This document shows positions 35,396-47,641 of a DNA stretch of 64,000 nt, in pieces; the first letter of the stretch is position 1, and each line of letters starts with the position of its first letter. This DNA comes from Microcebus murinus (lineage: Eukaryota; Chordata; Mammalia; Primates; Cheirogaleidae). The stretch spans positions 66,486,501-66,550,500 of the forward strand of contig NC_134117.1 in assembly GCF_040939455.1 (NCBI RefSeq). Direction: 5' to 3'. The notes beneath the pieces are model-generated. The model was not told where the DNA came from. It saw only the letters and a list, made by a program, of their open reading frames with translations, and did no database searches. A program made the position numbers and the translations under genes.

Positions 35396-35399
35396 AAAG

Positions 35400-35695
35400 T
35401 TTGACAGTTTCTTAAAAAAATTATATATGCACCTACCACATGACCCAGCAATCCTCATCCTAAGCATTTACACAAAAGAAATGAAAGCATACTTTTATTC
35501 AAACATTTATAGAAGCTTTATTTGTAATAGCCCCCCCCAAAAAAAAAATCCAAAAGTCTTTAACAGATTAACAGATAAACCAATTTCTGTATGTCCACGA
35601 AATGGAATACTACTCGGCAATAAGAAGGAATTAATTATTGAAACAGGTAATAACATGGGTAGATTTCAAAATAATTATACAGAGGAAAAGGAACT
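35400..35695 (+). mobile_element. L1M-type LINE, ORF2 C-terminal fragment
   Basis: ACCTACCACATGACCCAGCA near 35432, CAAAAGAAATGAAAGCATAC near 35472 and GAATACTACTCGGCAATAAG near 35607 are ORF2 C-terminal DNA. It follows 33400-35395 directly, so it may be the same element after a deletion, or a second one. Confidence 0.7.
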
Positions 35696-35724
35696 GGATC
35701 CTCCCTCCAAAAGATTCCCACAAA

Positions 35725-35880
35725 CATTGCACATCTCGCTCATTGTGTTTGTATATTCCCATCCCCTCTTCCCCCTTCCACCTGCCCGACACCAGATAAA
35801 TGTTATTCCTCTATGTCCACTGAGGTGTTGATCCATTAATACCAATTTGCTGGTGAGTACATGTGGTGCTATTTTAGAGC
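35725..35880 (-). mobile_element. Strepsirrhine-type L1 3' UTR fragment, antisense
   Basis: CCCATCCCCTCTTCCCCC near 35758 and ACCAATTTGCTGGTGAGTAC near 35841 are the reverse complement of the 3' UTR near 56950-57070. The polyA end is not seen. Confidence 0.7.
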
Positions 35881-35884
35881 AGAA

Positions 35885-36965
<1,081 letters not shown>

Positions 36966-37254
36966 AGATGCATAACCATGCATAGATGCCTGCTCTTGCC
37001 GAGAGAATGGCAGAAACATGAAGCCAGGTGCTGAGGAACAGAACAGCTACCTGACTCGGTAAATACACTCCACGGTTTTAGCCAGTTTGAATTGAGTCAT
37101 GTGTTTCTTGTGACTTAAATCATTTCAACGTGTACAGGCTCTGACAAAAGCAAGTTTCTAGAATTGTAGAAATGAGAGCCTGTCTCTGGAACAGAGTGAC
37201 TATGTAGGCTTCCTCCTTGTACAATTTTCAAGGGGTGCTCTCGACATATCTAAA
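36966..37254. other. Unassigned stretch, possible old LTR end
   Basis: AGCCAGTTTGAATTGAGTCA near 37080 resembles the 3' end of an old LTR-like repeat. The rest is unrecognised. Confidence 0.3.
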
Positions 37255-37700
37255 TTAGAAAAACAGGGTATGAGTGATAAAAAATGTTTAAAGTCAATGT
37301 TGACAAGACTGTGGAGAAACATGAACAGTGCACATTGTTTTTGGCATAGCAGATTGGTTCAATCTTTCTAAGGAAAAATATGTTGCTATGCAATAAAACC
37401 TTTAAAATTGTTCAGTTTTCACCCAGAAATTCCACTTGTGTGATTATATCCCAAAGAAAGTCTTCTGAATAAAAATAAATAAAATTTTTGGTACTCATAG
37501 AAATACAATGGAAAATAGAAAAAAAAAAAACTGGTAAATAACCCAATTACTGAGTAAATCAGGAGGATGATAAATCAACACAAAGAAAAACCATGTTGCC
37601 TTTCCAGATTTAAAAATATATATTGGAACTATGTCCAACTTGGAATGAATATGAAATGAAGCTAAATGAAAATAGTAGAACACAAAATAGTAAGAACATA
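37255..37700 (+). mobile_element. HAL1/L1M-like 3' fragment
   Basis: Weak collinear match to LINE ORF2 C-terminal DNA: AATGTTGACAAGACTGTGGA near 37296, ACCCAGAAATTCCACTTGTG near 37421 and TAGAAATACAATGGAAAAT near 37498. Confidence 0.45.
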
Positions 37701-37808
37701 TTATTCCCTAGCACATCAGCCTCTATTCGTGTGCTCATAAATTACCTAATCAAATCATCTTCCACAGATGTCAGGGAAGGTTACTAAGGTTACTATCCTA
37801 TAAACATT

Positions 37809-37817
37809 CTCACTCTC

Positions 37818-37859
<42 letters not shown>

Positions 37860-37870
37860 CCCCCCCCCTC
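37809..37870. repeat. (CT)n followed by C tract
   Basis: (CT)n at 37809-37856 with one CCCT interruption, then GCCCCCCCCCCCC at 37857-37869. Confidence 0.95.
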
Positions 37871-37879
37871 ACTCCTAGC

Positions 37880-38110
37880 CCCCAGCAACAGATACAACAG
37901 CAGCAATTTTGAGCCAGGCACTTAGCTATGCAATGGAGATACAAAGGGAAAAAAAGATAATATATGTCTTCATGAACTCATAGTGGAGTATGGAGCACAA
38001 CAGATCATCAAGAAATCACAGGAATGAACAAGGTAGTCACAAGTTATGATAAGTTTGGTGGTAGTAAGTCAGTAGTGGGAGTGTGTAATTGGGTGAATGT
38101 GGTCGGATTA
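37880..38110 (-). repeat. L2 LINE fragment, antisense (left part)
   Basis: GAGCCAGGCACTTAGCTATG near 37911 and CTTCATGAACTCATAGTGGA near 37968 are the reversed L2 3' region. The match is cut by an LTR at 38111 and continues past 38460. Confidence 0.65.
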
Positions 38111-38460
38111 TGTTATAGATTGAATGTGTCCCCCCCACACACACAAAATTCATATGTCAAAACCATATCTTCTAATGTGATGTTATATGGAAGTTGGGCT
38201 TTGGGAAGGAAATTAGGTTTAGATGAGGTCATCAGGATGGGGCCTCCGTAATGGAATTAGCGTCCTTCTGAGAAAAGGAGGGCTGGAGCTGGCTCTCTTT
38301 CCTCTGTGTGAGGACACAGCAGGAAGACAGCCACATGCAAGGCAGGAAAAGAGCCCTCACCAGAAGGCTTTATCTTGGACTTTCCAGCCTTCAGAATTGC
38401 AAGACATAGATTTCTGTTGTTAAAGCCACCTAATCTATGGTATTTGGTTATAGCAGCTCA
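38111..38460 (+). mobile_element. MLT1-like solo LTR inserted in L2
   Basis: Begins TGTTATAGATTGAATGTGTC and ends GGTTATAGCAGCTCA. TAGGTTTAGATGAGGTCATC near 38213, GTGAGGACACAGCAGGAAGA near 38307 and GACTTTCCAGCCTTCAGAAT near 38377 follow the MLT1 consensus. Flanked by similar 5-mers (GATTA at 38106-38110, GATTT at 38461-38465). Confidence 0.8.
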
Positions 38461-38990
38461 GATTTCTTTCGATTGGGTGGCCAAACAAAACCAATTTGTC
38501 TAAGGAAAAGATATTTAAGCTGATATTTGAATAATGAGAAGAAGATTTTCGAAGAACTAGAGAAGATATTTTATGTACTGAGGTGGGGAAGATCTTAGCA
38601 TGTTCTAAAGAAAAGCTTGTGCTGCTCCAGGGTAGCAGGGGCACACTGTGGCTTTCTAGAAGGAGCCTGGAGCCATATCATGCCACAGGAAATAATTGAA
38701 TTTATATGAAGCATAATGGAAGCCAGTAAATGAACAGGGGAAGGAAATCATCAGATTTATTTTTAATGAGATCACTCTTGCTGCTGTGCAGGAAGTGACT
38801 GAATTATAGGGCCCAAGTTTGGAAGTAGGGACACAGTGAGGAGGCCACAGCAGTCCCAGCAAAATATGGTGGTGGCTGAGGAAAGGGTGGTGACGATGGC
38901 ACTCAGGGCAGGAGAGCACATGTGGAGTAGCATCAGTTGGACACATAAATGGGTTCAAGATGGAAGCAGAAAGCAGGAGAATTGCTTCCA
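38461..38990 (-). repeat. L2 LINE fragment, antisense (right part)
   Basis: Continues the L2 of 37880-38110. CATCAGATTTATTTTTAATG near 38749, AGATCACTCTTGCTGCTGTG near 38769 and GGAGGCCACAGCAGTCCCAG near 38839 are reversed L2 coding sequence. Confidence 0.65.
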
Positions 38991-39589
38991 AGGCCAGATC
39001 CCAGGAGTGTGTCCTGCTACTTCACTGTAGTTACAGAGCCTGGAGTCTAAGGGACAACACTAATGAGTGAGCCCGCGTGATCTCCAAATGAAATGCACAA
39101 TCTATATCTAGGGAGCTATGTGCAGAAAGCATATGATGAGAAGCATGAACCAAGACACTAAACTAATGGACTCTGGAATTGGAGAGTTGAAGCCCAGAGT
39201 GAATAGGAGGACCATGGATTCTTTGAGCTTTCCAGAAGCTGCACACTTGTTGTTGTTGTTGTTTTGGTTCCTTCTGCAGTGAGCAGAGACAGAGACTGAG
39301 GCAAGTTGTCCTCGGAAGAAGGTCCTTGCCTAGACTCCATCTCCCACCTTTGTGCTATAAGCTTCTGAATCTGCACTTGTACCCCAGAACTCCCTCCAAA
39401 TACCCTGGGTCACAGTGAACAGTGTTCTCGTAGACACTTTTATCTGGGTATCCTGCTGGCATTTGATAATCTACATGTATAAAAGAGAATTAGCATCTTG
39501 TATCACCTTGCCCAACAGCTATGCCTATACACCTTACTTCGTTTAACACAGTCTTCTTGCACTGCTAGGTTTTTCTGTTGTTTCAAAGA
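38991..39589. other. Unique DNA with (TTG)n
   Basis: (TTG)n at 39248-39264. No other feature recognised. Confidence 0.4.
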
Positions 39590-39865
39590 ACATTAATGTC
39601 TGCTGGACTTGCCATTCAAAGCTCAGAATTGCTTATCTCCCTGTAAATTTTCCCTGGTCTCAGGTCTTTTCTTGGAAGTGGCAGTCATTCTGTTCTATTC
39701 CCTGTCATGTAACCTGTATCTCTTTTTACCCTTCACCACGTGTTAACAACTATCTGTAGACTATTTCCACCTGCATCGTTCATCTCTGTATTCACAGAAT
39801 CTGATAAGTGAGACATATTAGATGTTAGGTGCTCAGTACCTATTTGCTGAATGATTAGATGCAAG
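39590..39865 (+). repeat. L2 LINE 3' end
   Basis: Diverged sense L2 tail. GGTGCTCAGTACCTATTTGC near 39828 and TGAATGATTAG near 39848 are the 3' terminus. Confidence 0.5.
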
Positions 39866-41409
39866 CAGATCTATTCACTAGCAGGCAAGGTCATCTGGAG
39901 AAATGAACTATCACAATTGGAACAACATGTTTGATGGAAATAGAACATCATGGGGATGAAGCTGCCCAAAGAGGACTTAGAAGAGGCTCTCACCGCAGCC
40001 ATGCTGTGCAGTCCTTCTCCTGTGTTACGTGGATCCAGTGTACCAGGCAGGGCTCAGTTGGAGCCATAGAGCACTGGTGGTGTCAATGTCCTGTAAAATC
40101 CCAGGACCCTGGTCACAGGACTAAACACACACTTGGTCCAGAAGTCAGAGAAGCTGAAGGAGGACCCAGGGCAAGGTGGGGCAGGTGCAGGCCAGCTGCG
40201 GCGTCAGTTGATCAGCAAGTGTCCGCGCTCCGATATGGCCACTCCTTCCTTTCTGCCTCCAGCTCTCCCACGCATCTCCCTGTGGCCTGCCCTGCCCAGA
40301 CACACAGAGGAAAGGGAGTTCTTGGAAGCGTAGTTTGGCATAAGCAAGCTGACCAAGCCACTGCCCCCAAGAATGTTGATGCTGGAGTTAAAGAAGGGAA
40401 CCCTGGAAGCTCTGAGCTTTGATTATCTTACTGGAGCTGGTTACCTGATGCATCGAAAGGACGTTAGATTCCCTGCGACAGTCTCACGAACACATTATTT
40501 GTTAATCCTGCAGTCCCTCCATCACTCTAATAAACAACATTCAAATACTGAGCCTCAGACTTCACGGCCTCTATTAATGCCTTCAAGCTGCAGAAAGGCA
40601 TGATCAAGGTCAAATTTGACAGGGCCCTTACTCCAAAAAGGGAAGAGTTGAAGGCCCGAGGGCCCTTGCTCAGAAGATGACGCAGTGCTCCAAACCCTGT
40701 GGGACGGGCATAGCCAAGCCTAATCGTAGCTCTAGGCTCTGCTTCCCTGCATTACTCTGCGATGACTGCATTGATTAATGACAGATGGTGAACGGAATGG
40801 ATGGGCTCACACCTACTTACGTGCGTAGCTGACAGTGTCCACAATATAAAAACAAGATAATTGATCAAAATTATGACTCTTATTAGCGTTGAGAGTTTTT
40901 CCTGGGTGTTGTCATGCAGAGGACCATGCGTGAGTGTCCTCTGCTACATTCTGACAGTCCTTAACATAATAAGTTTCACGGGGCTATTCCATATAGTGCC
41001 CTTCAATTTAATCAACAGGCACCACACAAAAGCGCAGTTTAATAAAGTGGTTTACAGGGGCCCATGATGCTGTAGCTGAGCCAGAACAAGATTTTAATAT
41101 ATTAAACAATGTGCTTATGTTTTCCTGATACTGATTTTTATTCCCTGTCCTTACCCAGTTAAGCTTCACAGGAGGGTTATTAGAATCTTTTAGAGTTTAA
41201 AAAGTGTAATCCTTAGAGGACCAAGGTCATCCAATTAAAAAAAATATCTTGGGGAAGAATATGGCTGCCAGCTCCAGGCATATGTTCCCCAAGGTCCCCA
41301 TGTTATGAAGAGGAGAGAAGCTAACAGGGACATGGTGAGGAGCAGAGGTTGCCAAAGGCAGGGCTGGGGTGACTGGCACTGAAGGGGACAAACAGGCAGA
41401 AGAGGAAAC
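39866..41409. other. Unique DNA with a 163-codon ORF and HOX/PBX/MEIS-like site
   Basis: About 1.5 kb without recognised repeats. The plus-strand ORF at 39931-40422 (163 aa) is rich in Gln, Ser, Arg, His and Gly and shows no known domain. A second frame overlaps it (40133-40333), which argues against coding. A HOX/PBX/MEIS-like composite lies at 40772-40784. Confidence 0.4.
40772..40784 (+). promoter_or_regulatory. Candidate PBX-HOX plus MEIS composite site
   Basis: TGATTAATGACAG joins a PBX-HOX-type octamer (TGATTAAT) to a MEIS-type hexamer (TGACAG) sharing one base. Motif match only. Confidence 0.3.
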
Positions 41410-41695
41410 AAGTCAGTCAGAGCAATTGAGCATGTGCTGCAGTAACAAACAGCCCCTAAATGTCAGAAGCTTCAAACACCAGCATTTATATCTTAGTTCT
41501 TGTGCATGCCCGTGAGGGTCCTTGGCCGGACTCTGTTCACTGCAGGTATTCAGAGACCTGGGCTGACAGGGCAGCTGCCATAGTGAGTGTTGTCAGTTAC
41601 CATGTCAGAGAAAGAGAAATCACTGTTCTCAAACTGGGAATTAAATGCTCCAGCCAAGAAGATACATATTCCATCTGATCAAAACTCACTGGACA
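41410..41695 (-). mobile_element. Old MaLR-like LTR fragment, antisense
   Basis: ACAAACAGCCCCTAAATGTC near 41445 and TGGGCTGACAGGGCAGCTGC near 41561 fit the antisense side of a MaLR-like LTR, as does GGAATTAAATGCTCCAGCC near 41637. Interrupted by the Alu at 41696. Family not certain. Confidence 0.4.
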
Positions 41696-41991
41696 GCTGG
41701 GCGTGGTGGCTCACGCCTGTAATCCCAACACTTTGGGGGGCTGAGGCGAGAGGATTGCTTGAGGCCAGTAGTTTGAGATCAGCCTGTTTGAGCCACATAG
41801 TGAGACCCCATCTCTACAAAAAATAGAACAATTAGCCAGGTGCGTCAGCATGTACCTGTAGTCCCAACTACTTGGGAGACTGAGCAGGAGGATAATTTGA
41901 GCCAGGGAGTTTGAGGTTGCAGTGAGCTATGATGCTGCCACTACACTCCAGTCCAGGCAACAGAGCAAGACTCTGTCTAAAAAAAAAAAAA
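41696..41991 (+). repeat. Full-length dimeric Alu (AluJ-like)
   Basis: Starts CAGCTGGGCGTGGTGGCTCA. Has left-arm GAGGATTGCTTGAGGCCAGT, a middle A-rich linker near 41815-41830, a right arm ending CAACAGAGCAAGACTCTGTC and a terminal A tail (41979-41991). Flanks AAACTCACTGGA and ACCCTCACTGAA look like an eroded target-site duplication. Internal A and B box regions are recognisable but mutated. Confidence 0.92.
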
Positions 41992-42530
41992 GAAGCCACA
42001 AAAAATAAAAAAACCCTCACTGAACAGAGCTACCTCTGAGGTCCAGAGGAGCCATCCTACTCGAGACTGGAAAGAGGAGAGCAGTGGCTGTCTATGGGCA
42101 GCACTGATGGAAACCCCAGTCAGCACCCAGAAGCAGCACGCCCTCGTTTGCATGAGCATCTTGGAAGCACATCCCGAGCCCCCTGGCTTCAGTTTCCTTT
42201 AGGGGAAGTATTGGGCTTCGTCCACATGGAGGCGCTGATTTCAATGTCCTCCCCATTGCAGTCCATGAGGACCTCTCATGGACAGTAGCCAGTAAATTGC
42301 CTGCTGATTTTCATGCAGGAGTTAAGTCTATTGGCCCTATGAGATACTGCCAATTTACCTTCGAAAATATCCCAGGATTGTAAGTCCCTAAAAGAGAGAC
42401 TTTGGTATAGGGCACTGCAGCAATGATGGAAAAGAGAAAGGTTATTCTGGGTGGAGTCCGAAGTATGCCCCATCAGGTAATAGCTTCACCCTGGCTGTAG
42501 TCATTCATTCACAAAATGTTGCTTTGGGGT

Positions 42531-42532
<2 letters not shown>
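41992..42532. other. Unique DNA, no recognised feature
   Basis: Between an Alu and a (CT)n tract. No repeat or exon recognised. Confidence 0.4.

Positions 42533-42584
<52 letters not shown>
42533..42584. repeat. (TC)n microsatellite
   Basis: About 26 uninterrupted TC units. Confidence 0.97.
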
Positions 42585-42589
<5 letters not shown>

Positions 42590-42764
42590 CTGTGGTAATG
42601 GTAGGCAACGAGGCATTTTGCTACACTTAAGAAAATTTCCCAATCTTTGGAAGATATACAATGAGGTTATATTAATTGAAAATTTCAAGATTTCTTTCAT
42701 TTTAACAATTTCATGGTAAGTCTAGGAGCGCACACTATACATGCAAGCAAGCATGTGTGACAAT

Positions 42765-43015
42765 AAAACACAGATTTCAAAGTCAGGCAGAATTGCATTA
42801 AATTCTTTCCCTAGATAGCCAGTGATATCTCTGGTAATATACTTTATCTCTCCTAACTTTTCTCATGCAAAATGAAAATGTTTTTATATTATGGGGTTGG
42901 CTTCACTTATCTTAAAATAGAGATATCATTTATATTAGTGTTGACACTTGGATTAGTATTTATAAATGTAAACTGATTAACACAGAGCATTGCACATTAA
43001 AGAAACTATTGTTAT
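42765..43015 (+). repeat. MIR SINE
   Basis: TTTCAAAGTCAGGCAGAATT near 42775, ATCTCTCCTAACTTTTCTCA near 42846 (exon-of-MIR CTCAGTTTCCTCA counterpart) and AACACAGAGCATTGCACATT near 42979 follow MIR in sense. Confidence 0.6.
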
Positions 43016-43699
43016 TACATTATAGCTACTCTATATGTAAGATGTGCATTAACTGGTTTCAGTGAACATTTATTCATTCCTGCTATTGATGAGGCCTTAT
43101 AGAGGTGAATCGGCTGGGGCTTGGGGGTGCTTAGGATCTCCCTTTTAAGTGATGTTGGTTTAAGATGGGTGCAGAAAGGGGACCCAGTGGAGGAATCGGT
43201 GAGAACTGCAGTCACTGGTAAAAGCAGGTGAGGACAGGAGCTTAATAAGGACAAAAAGGAGGCATCCAATGTTGAAAAGAAGATACTGAAGTGTGAGTAT
43301 ATCCACTACAGAAAAGGACAATGCATAGAATTTGGAATGGATAAAGAAAAACTGATGGAAAGAAATTACTAGAGAAAGTTAGGTGAGCTAAATAAGTAAT
43401 GTGGAAATAAACATTGGTTCAAATGTTTACAACTTTATAATGAAATAAGTAATTTGGGATGGAAAAAGCTCCCTGAATCTCAGCACCATACCTGAAAGGC
43501 AGGAGTTCTAAATCAATCTTGCAACATCTAAGACAATAGGTATTTAATAAGAGCATTAGATTTTTTGGTTCTTTCTTAATTGGCTTTGTTAGACTATGAG
43601 CATGTTATCAATGGAAATTATGGCATTTAATTTTCCCAATGTCTTTATAAACAGTAGAAAAGACATCACACATTAGGTGTTAAAGTCTTTATTAATATT
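43016..43699. other. Unique DNA, no recognised feature
   Basis: About 680 bp without a recognised repeat, exon or motif cluster. Confidence 0.4.
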
Positions 43700-43905
43700 A
43701 ATTTTTACTCTATAATCCTGCTTCTAAAAATCCACCATTAAAATTAATCATATCTGTGCCCAAAGATTTACTGTCATGATATTCATCTCAACTGCCAAAA
43801 GGTTGTAAACAGTCCTAATATCCTCCAGCCCAGATTGGGGGGTTGGGGGAGGGATTTCAATAATTTATGGTCCATCCTATAAAATATTGTGCAGACGTTA
43901 ACATT
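43700..43905 (+). mobile_element. HAL1/L1M-like 3' fragment
   Basis: CCAAAGATTTACTGTCATGA near 43760 and CAATAATTTATGGTCCATCC near 43858 resemble the HAL1-type C-terminal region. A GGGGGGTTGGGGGAGGG run lies at 43838-43854. Confidence 0.45.
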
Positions 43906-43984
43906 TAAGGTTTGGAATCCGTATTCCCAGGGAAGGTAAGGCGCTGTCCTCTTTACACGGCTGTGAAGCTGTGTTCTCATGCTG

Positions 43985-44835
43985 TCCCTGACAGCGAGCT
44001 AGCTGACCGCTCCTGTTTCTGTCCCCTTCGGTGACTTTTCCTTCTCCCACCAACTGCAGAATTCCTCCCAGGGTCTCCTGTGACCCTGTTCTCCAAGTCC
44101 AGGGCCAACACCAGTGCTGAGGTCGAGGCCCCACCTTCATACCTCCAGTCTAGACCTCTCCTCTGAGCTCCAGGGGAGCAGATCAAAACACCTCCTCAAA
44201 ACTTCCGCCTGGCTGTTTCACAGCCTCTCGAACAGCACACGCCCAAACCCAAGGTGAGTCTCTGCGTTACCCCACGTCTACCTCCCCTCAGGAGTCAGTT
44301 CGAACTTAGCCCTCCTCAGCCTGATCCGTGTCAGTAAATATCACCACCTTTTAAAAAATTGTGAAGCTATAACTGACGTCCCATACCCAGCCATTGTCAT
44401 AGACAGTTGGTAGACATCCAAAGTACGTCTCAAAGGTTTGAATCTTTCTCCATCTCTGATGCTAACAGCCCACGTGGAGCCACCATTGCATGTTGGCTTG
44501 ATGCTGGCAGTAGTTTCACACTTCTCTCTGCTTCTGATTTGTCCCCTTACTGTGTCTTCCACACATTAGTCTTCCACACGTTGGTCAGAGGGATGTTTTT
44601 AATAAATGTATTAATATAAGATTAAGTAGCATGCTCTTTGCTTAAAATCCTGTCCTCCTCATCCAACCTGACTCCTTCATTCTCTCTTTCTGTCCCATAT
44701 CCCTCCCTGTCCTTCATACAGAGCGAGTTCCTGTTCACACTGAGGCCTCCAGGTTGCTGTCCCTTTGCCTGGGACATTCTTCTCCTGGCTGTCCCATCCT
44801 CAAACCAGGTAATTTTGTTTCCCTACACTTAGGGT
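43985..44835 (+). repeat. L2 LINE, coding region to near 3' end
   Basis: Long sense L2. CTCTCCTCTGAGCTCCAGGG near 44155, CTTAAAATCCTGTCCTCCTC near 44641 and GTCCCTTTGCCTGGGACATT near 44759 match successive L2 segments. No open frame. Confidence 0.6.
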
Positions 44836-46728
44836 CTATCTTAGTTGATAGAGGGGCTTCTGTTGGGGTCTCTTAGATCACATGGTGAAAAGAGAAGTAT
44901 GGAGGGAAGGATTGTGTACATGCATGTGTAAAAAGATTGAAACCCAAATCTTCACATTGGTAATTGATGAGTCAGATATTATTTATAAGTGACTTAATTT
45001 TTTTTTCTATTTTGCAAAGATTCTTCAGTGCATATATATCTTGAAAAATAAGGGAAAATGTTAGTTTTAAAAAGACATCAATTTTAAGTGAAAGTTTTCG
45101 GTAGGCACAAGTGACCTGGCCGATCCCTGGAGGTCGTTGGTAAATGCTCTGGTTCCCGAGAATCCCTGTCTCTCGCAGACATAATGAGCACATCCTTGAG
45201 TCTGGCCAATCTGTTGATTTTGATTTGCTCAGGAGTGAATCTGCTTCCCTGAGGCGTGACTTCTTCCCCCCACATTTCCTCCTTAGTGAGGTGAAGAGTC
45301 CCTGGCTTCCTCCTGCTTCTCTCTCACCTGGACTTTTTCTTATCTCTTGCAGTAATTGAAGAACGTTAACCCCAGATCAGAGGACAGAAAGGAGATAACG
45401 CCTTGAGCTTAATTCAACCTGCATTTTAACAAGCTGCCTTCTGGTTTCACAGGATACACCCCACAGAGGCGATTACAGAAGCTGCCTCCCTGCCCCGCTC
45501 CCTCCCACCGAGCCTCTCCTCTCTCCACCTGCGGGAGCTGTCCTGCCCCAATTCCCAGGGCAGTCAGGTGGCAGGGCCCTGAGTCACCCTCCCTGGGGAC
45601 TGACCTAGAACGCAGAGTCCCAGCACGGACTGGCACTGAAGGCCTGGGCTCCTGTCTCTCAGTGGGAAGCGTGGGATGTCGCTCCAGGCCAGCCCTTTTG
45701 TTTCCATTTCATTTATGGGCACTTACCCCATGTTAATTACACCAGGAATGTGTGAGTCTCTGCAAGTGAGCTCAGGTAACCTCATGTTACTTTTCTGACT
45801 GCTTCTTCCTGTAATATGCATAGCTTTTCCCTGCCCTTGTCCAAATTAAAATTCTATTCATCCCTAACAGCTCATCTCTAGAACCATCCCCCAGATACGC
45901 GCCCCGTGTGCTCCTTTCTGTGTCCTCCACGTCCTTTTGTATGTCCGGTGGAGTAACTCACTCTGTCCTGGACAGGGGGGAGGCAGCTGGCCTCCTCACA
46001 GACCACACTAGCAACTTGCACATCCAAACCGGCTGCCAATTACTAGGGAAAGAGCATGCACTCCTGGTATCGGCTAAGATTGTTCTTCAACATAAGGATC
46101 CTCTATCATCTCCCTGGATCCTCTATCCTCTCCCTAACTCTCCACTCTCCTTCCAATATCTGGAGTTTCCCATTTCCAGCATCAGCTTTGACCCCATTGG
46201 ATTGGGGACTCGAGGCTTGACTGGCCTTGAGGAATACGACTCCCAGCTAGACCCTCACAGTCGTCAGCCCTTCAGAGTTTGGAATTACTCTAAGTCACAG
46301 ATGTTTTCTGTCAAAATGATACACATTCTTCTCTCTCCGCCAGGGGAAGAGAAATTTGGCCATAAGTGAGGTGTGTCTGTTTATATTTCTGATTCCCCCA
46401 GCGTACAGAGCTCCCTGAGGCCGAAGACCTGTCCCCATTCTGTGTGTGTGACATTTGCCTGGCAAAACACCAGCAGCTGGTGGCAGAAGGCTAGGGAAGA
46501 TTTGGCTATGTCGAGGACAGAAAGGGAGTTCATGGTCCTAATTGGTCCCCCGTGCAGCACAGAGGCAGACCCCTGGTCCCAGCGTAGACCTGTGGGCTCC
46601 ACCACCCCTGAGGGGAGATTGTCAGCATCATCTCGTCTCTGTGGCCATGTAGAGAAGGGAGCCTCTTTGTAGCTACAGAAGTGGACCTCTGTCTTGGTCC
46701 TGGTGCTAAGATCCCAGCCATCATACTG
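44836..46728. other. Unique DNA with a short tandem duplication
   Basis: About 1.9 kb, GC-richer than the left half. ORFs at 45908-46369 (153 aa, plus) and 46381-46824 (minus, through a GT tract) lack domains. A 20-bp tandem duplication lies at 46096-46135. Confidence 0.4.
46096..46135. repeat. 20-bp tandem duplication
   Basis: Two copies of GGATCCTCTATCMTCTCCCT (19 of 20 identical) at 46096-46115 and 46116-46135. Confidence 0.95.
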
Positions 46729-46899
46729 TGTGCATGTGTGTGCCTGTGAGGTATGTGCGTGTGTGTGTGTGCGTGTGTGTATGTACATGTGTGTGCATGT
46801 GCGTGCCTGTGCATGTGTGTACATGTGCGTGCATGTGCATGTGTGTGTACACGCATGCGTGCGTGCGTGCGTGTGTGCGTGCGTGCGTGCGTGTGTGAA
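46729..46899. repeat. Long imperfect GT/GCGT alternating tract
   Basis: About 170 bp of almost continuous alternating purine-pyrimidine (GTGT, GCGT, ATGT units), CpG-containing toward the right (GCGTGCGTGCGT). ORFs on both strands encode Cys-Val, Ala-Cys or His-Thr runs and are artefacts. Confidence 0.95.
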
Positions 46900-47641
46900 G
46901 GGGGCTACCTGACTACTGAATTACTAAATCCTGGCCTCCTGCCTAGACTCTGGTTACTGGCTGCCTGCACTTTGACCTGGACCCACCTGTGGGTGTCCCC
47001 TCACTTGTCCCTCTAAATCACTAATGTTACTGTTTCCCTGGAGCTAAAGATGCCTGTGCAGTGAATTCTTTTTTTTAACATTCCCATCCTGTAATAATTT
47101 TCAGTATTAATCATGATAATAATAATGGCCAGAAATTTTTTTAAAAAAATGAATGGTTAAAATTCACTGTCTATTTGAGTATCTATTAATTACAGATTTT
47201 TGGAGATAAGTATAAAATGACTGTTTCTGTTTTAAAATTTAAACATAAATTCCATCAGAAGTAACTCGAGTTCTATTTTATTTGCTTGTCTCCAGAATTA
47301 CTGTTAATTTCTAATCTACCATTTAAGCAGTGGTGCTCAGAGTAGCACAGGGCTGGGAGACAAGGGCTGTGCCAGCAGTGAGCTCAAATGACTCCAAACC
47401 TTTAAGAACTTTCTCTCAAAAAGCCAATGTGCAGCTGCGTTTACAGTGTGCCGGGGGCCAAATGGATAACTGGTGTTTCTCTAATTAAAGTTGATGTTGT
47501 TAGATATAATGTTTATTGAAGGGTAAGTAGAAAACCTCAGTAACAGCTGGAACAATCATTTATAACTTAGATCACAAAAACATTTAGAGGGGGTTATTAC
47601 TGAAATTGTTGAGACTTGGTGGAGCATGGGCCTAATACAGT
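46900..47641. other. Unique DNA, TAAT-rich in parts
   Basis: No repeat recognised. 47085-47135 has several TAAT cores (GTATTAATCATGATAATAAT). 47470-47520 has CTAATTAAAG. Possibly conserved noncoding sequence but untested. Confidence 0.35.

Noticed and set aside
39931..40422. 163-aa plus-strand ORF in unique DNA
   Set aside because: No domain, a second frame overlaps it, and composition looks like GC-richer noncoding DNA. Kept only as a note in the region entry.
45908..46369. 153-aa plus-strand ORF
   Set aside because: No domain or splice context. The frame crosses a 20-bp tandem duplication.
46381..47016. Cys-Val and His-Thr rich ORFs on both strands
   Set aside because: They are translations of the alternating GT tract.
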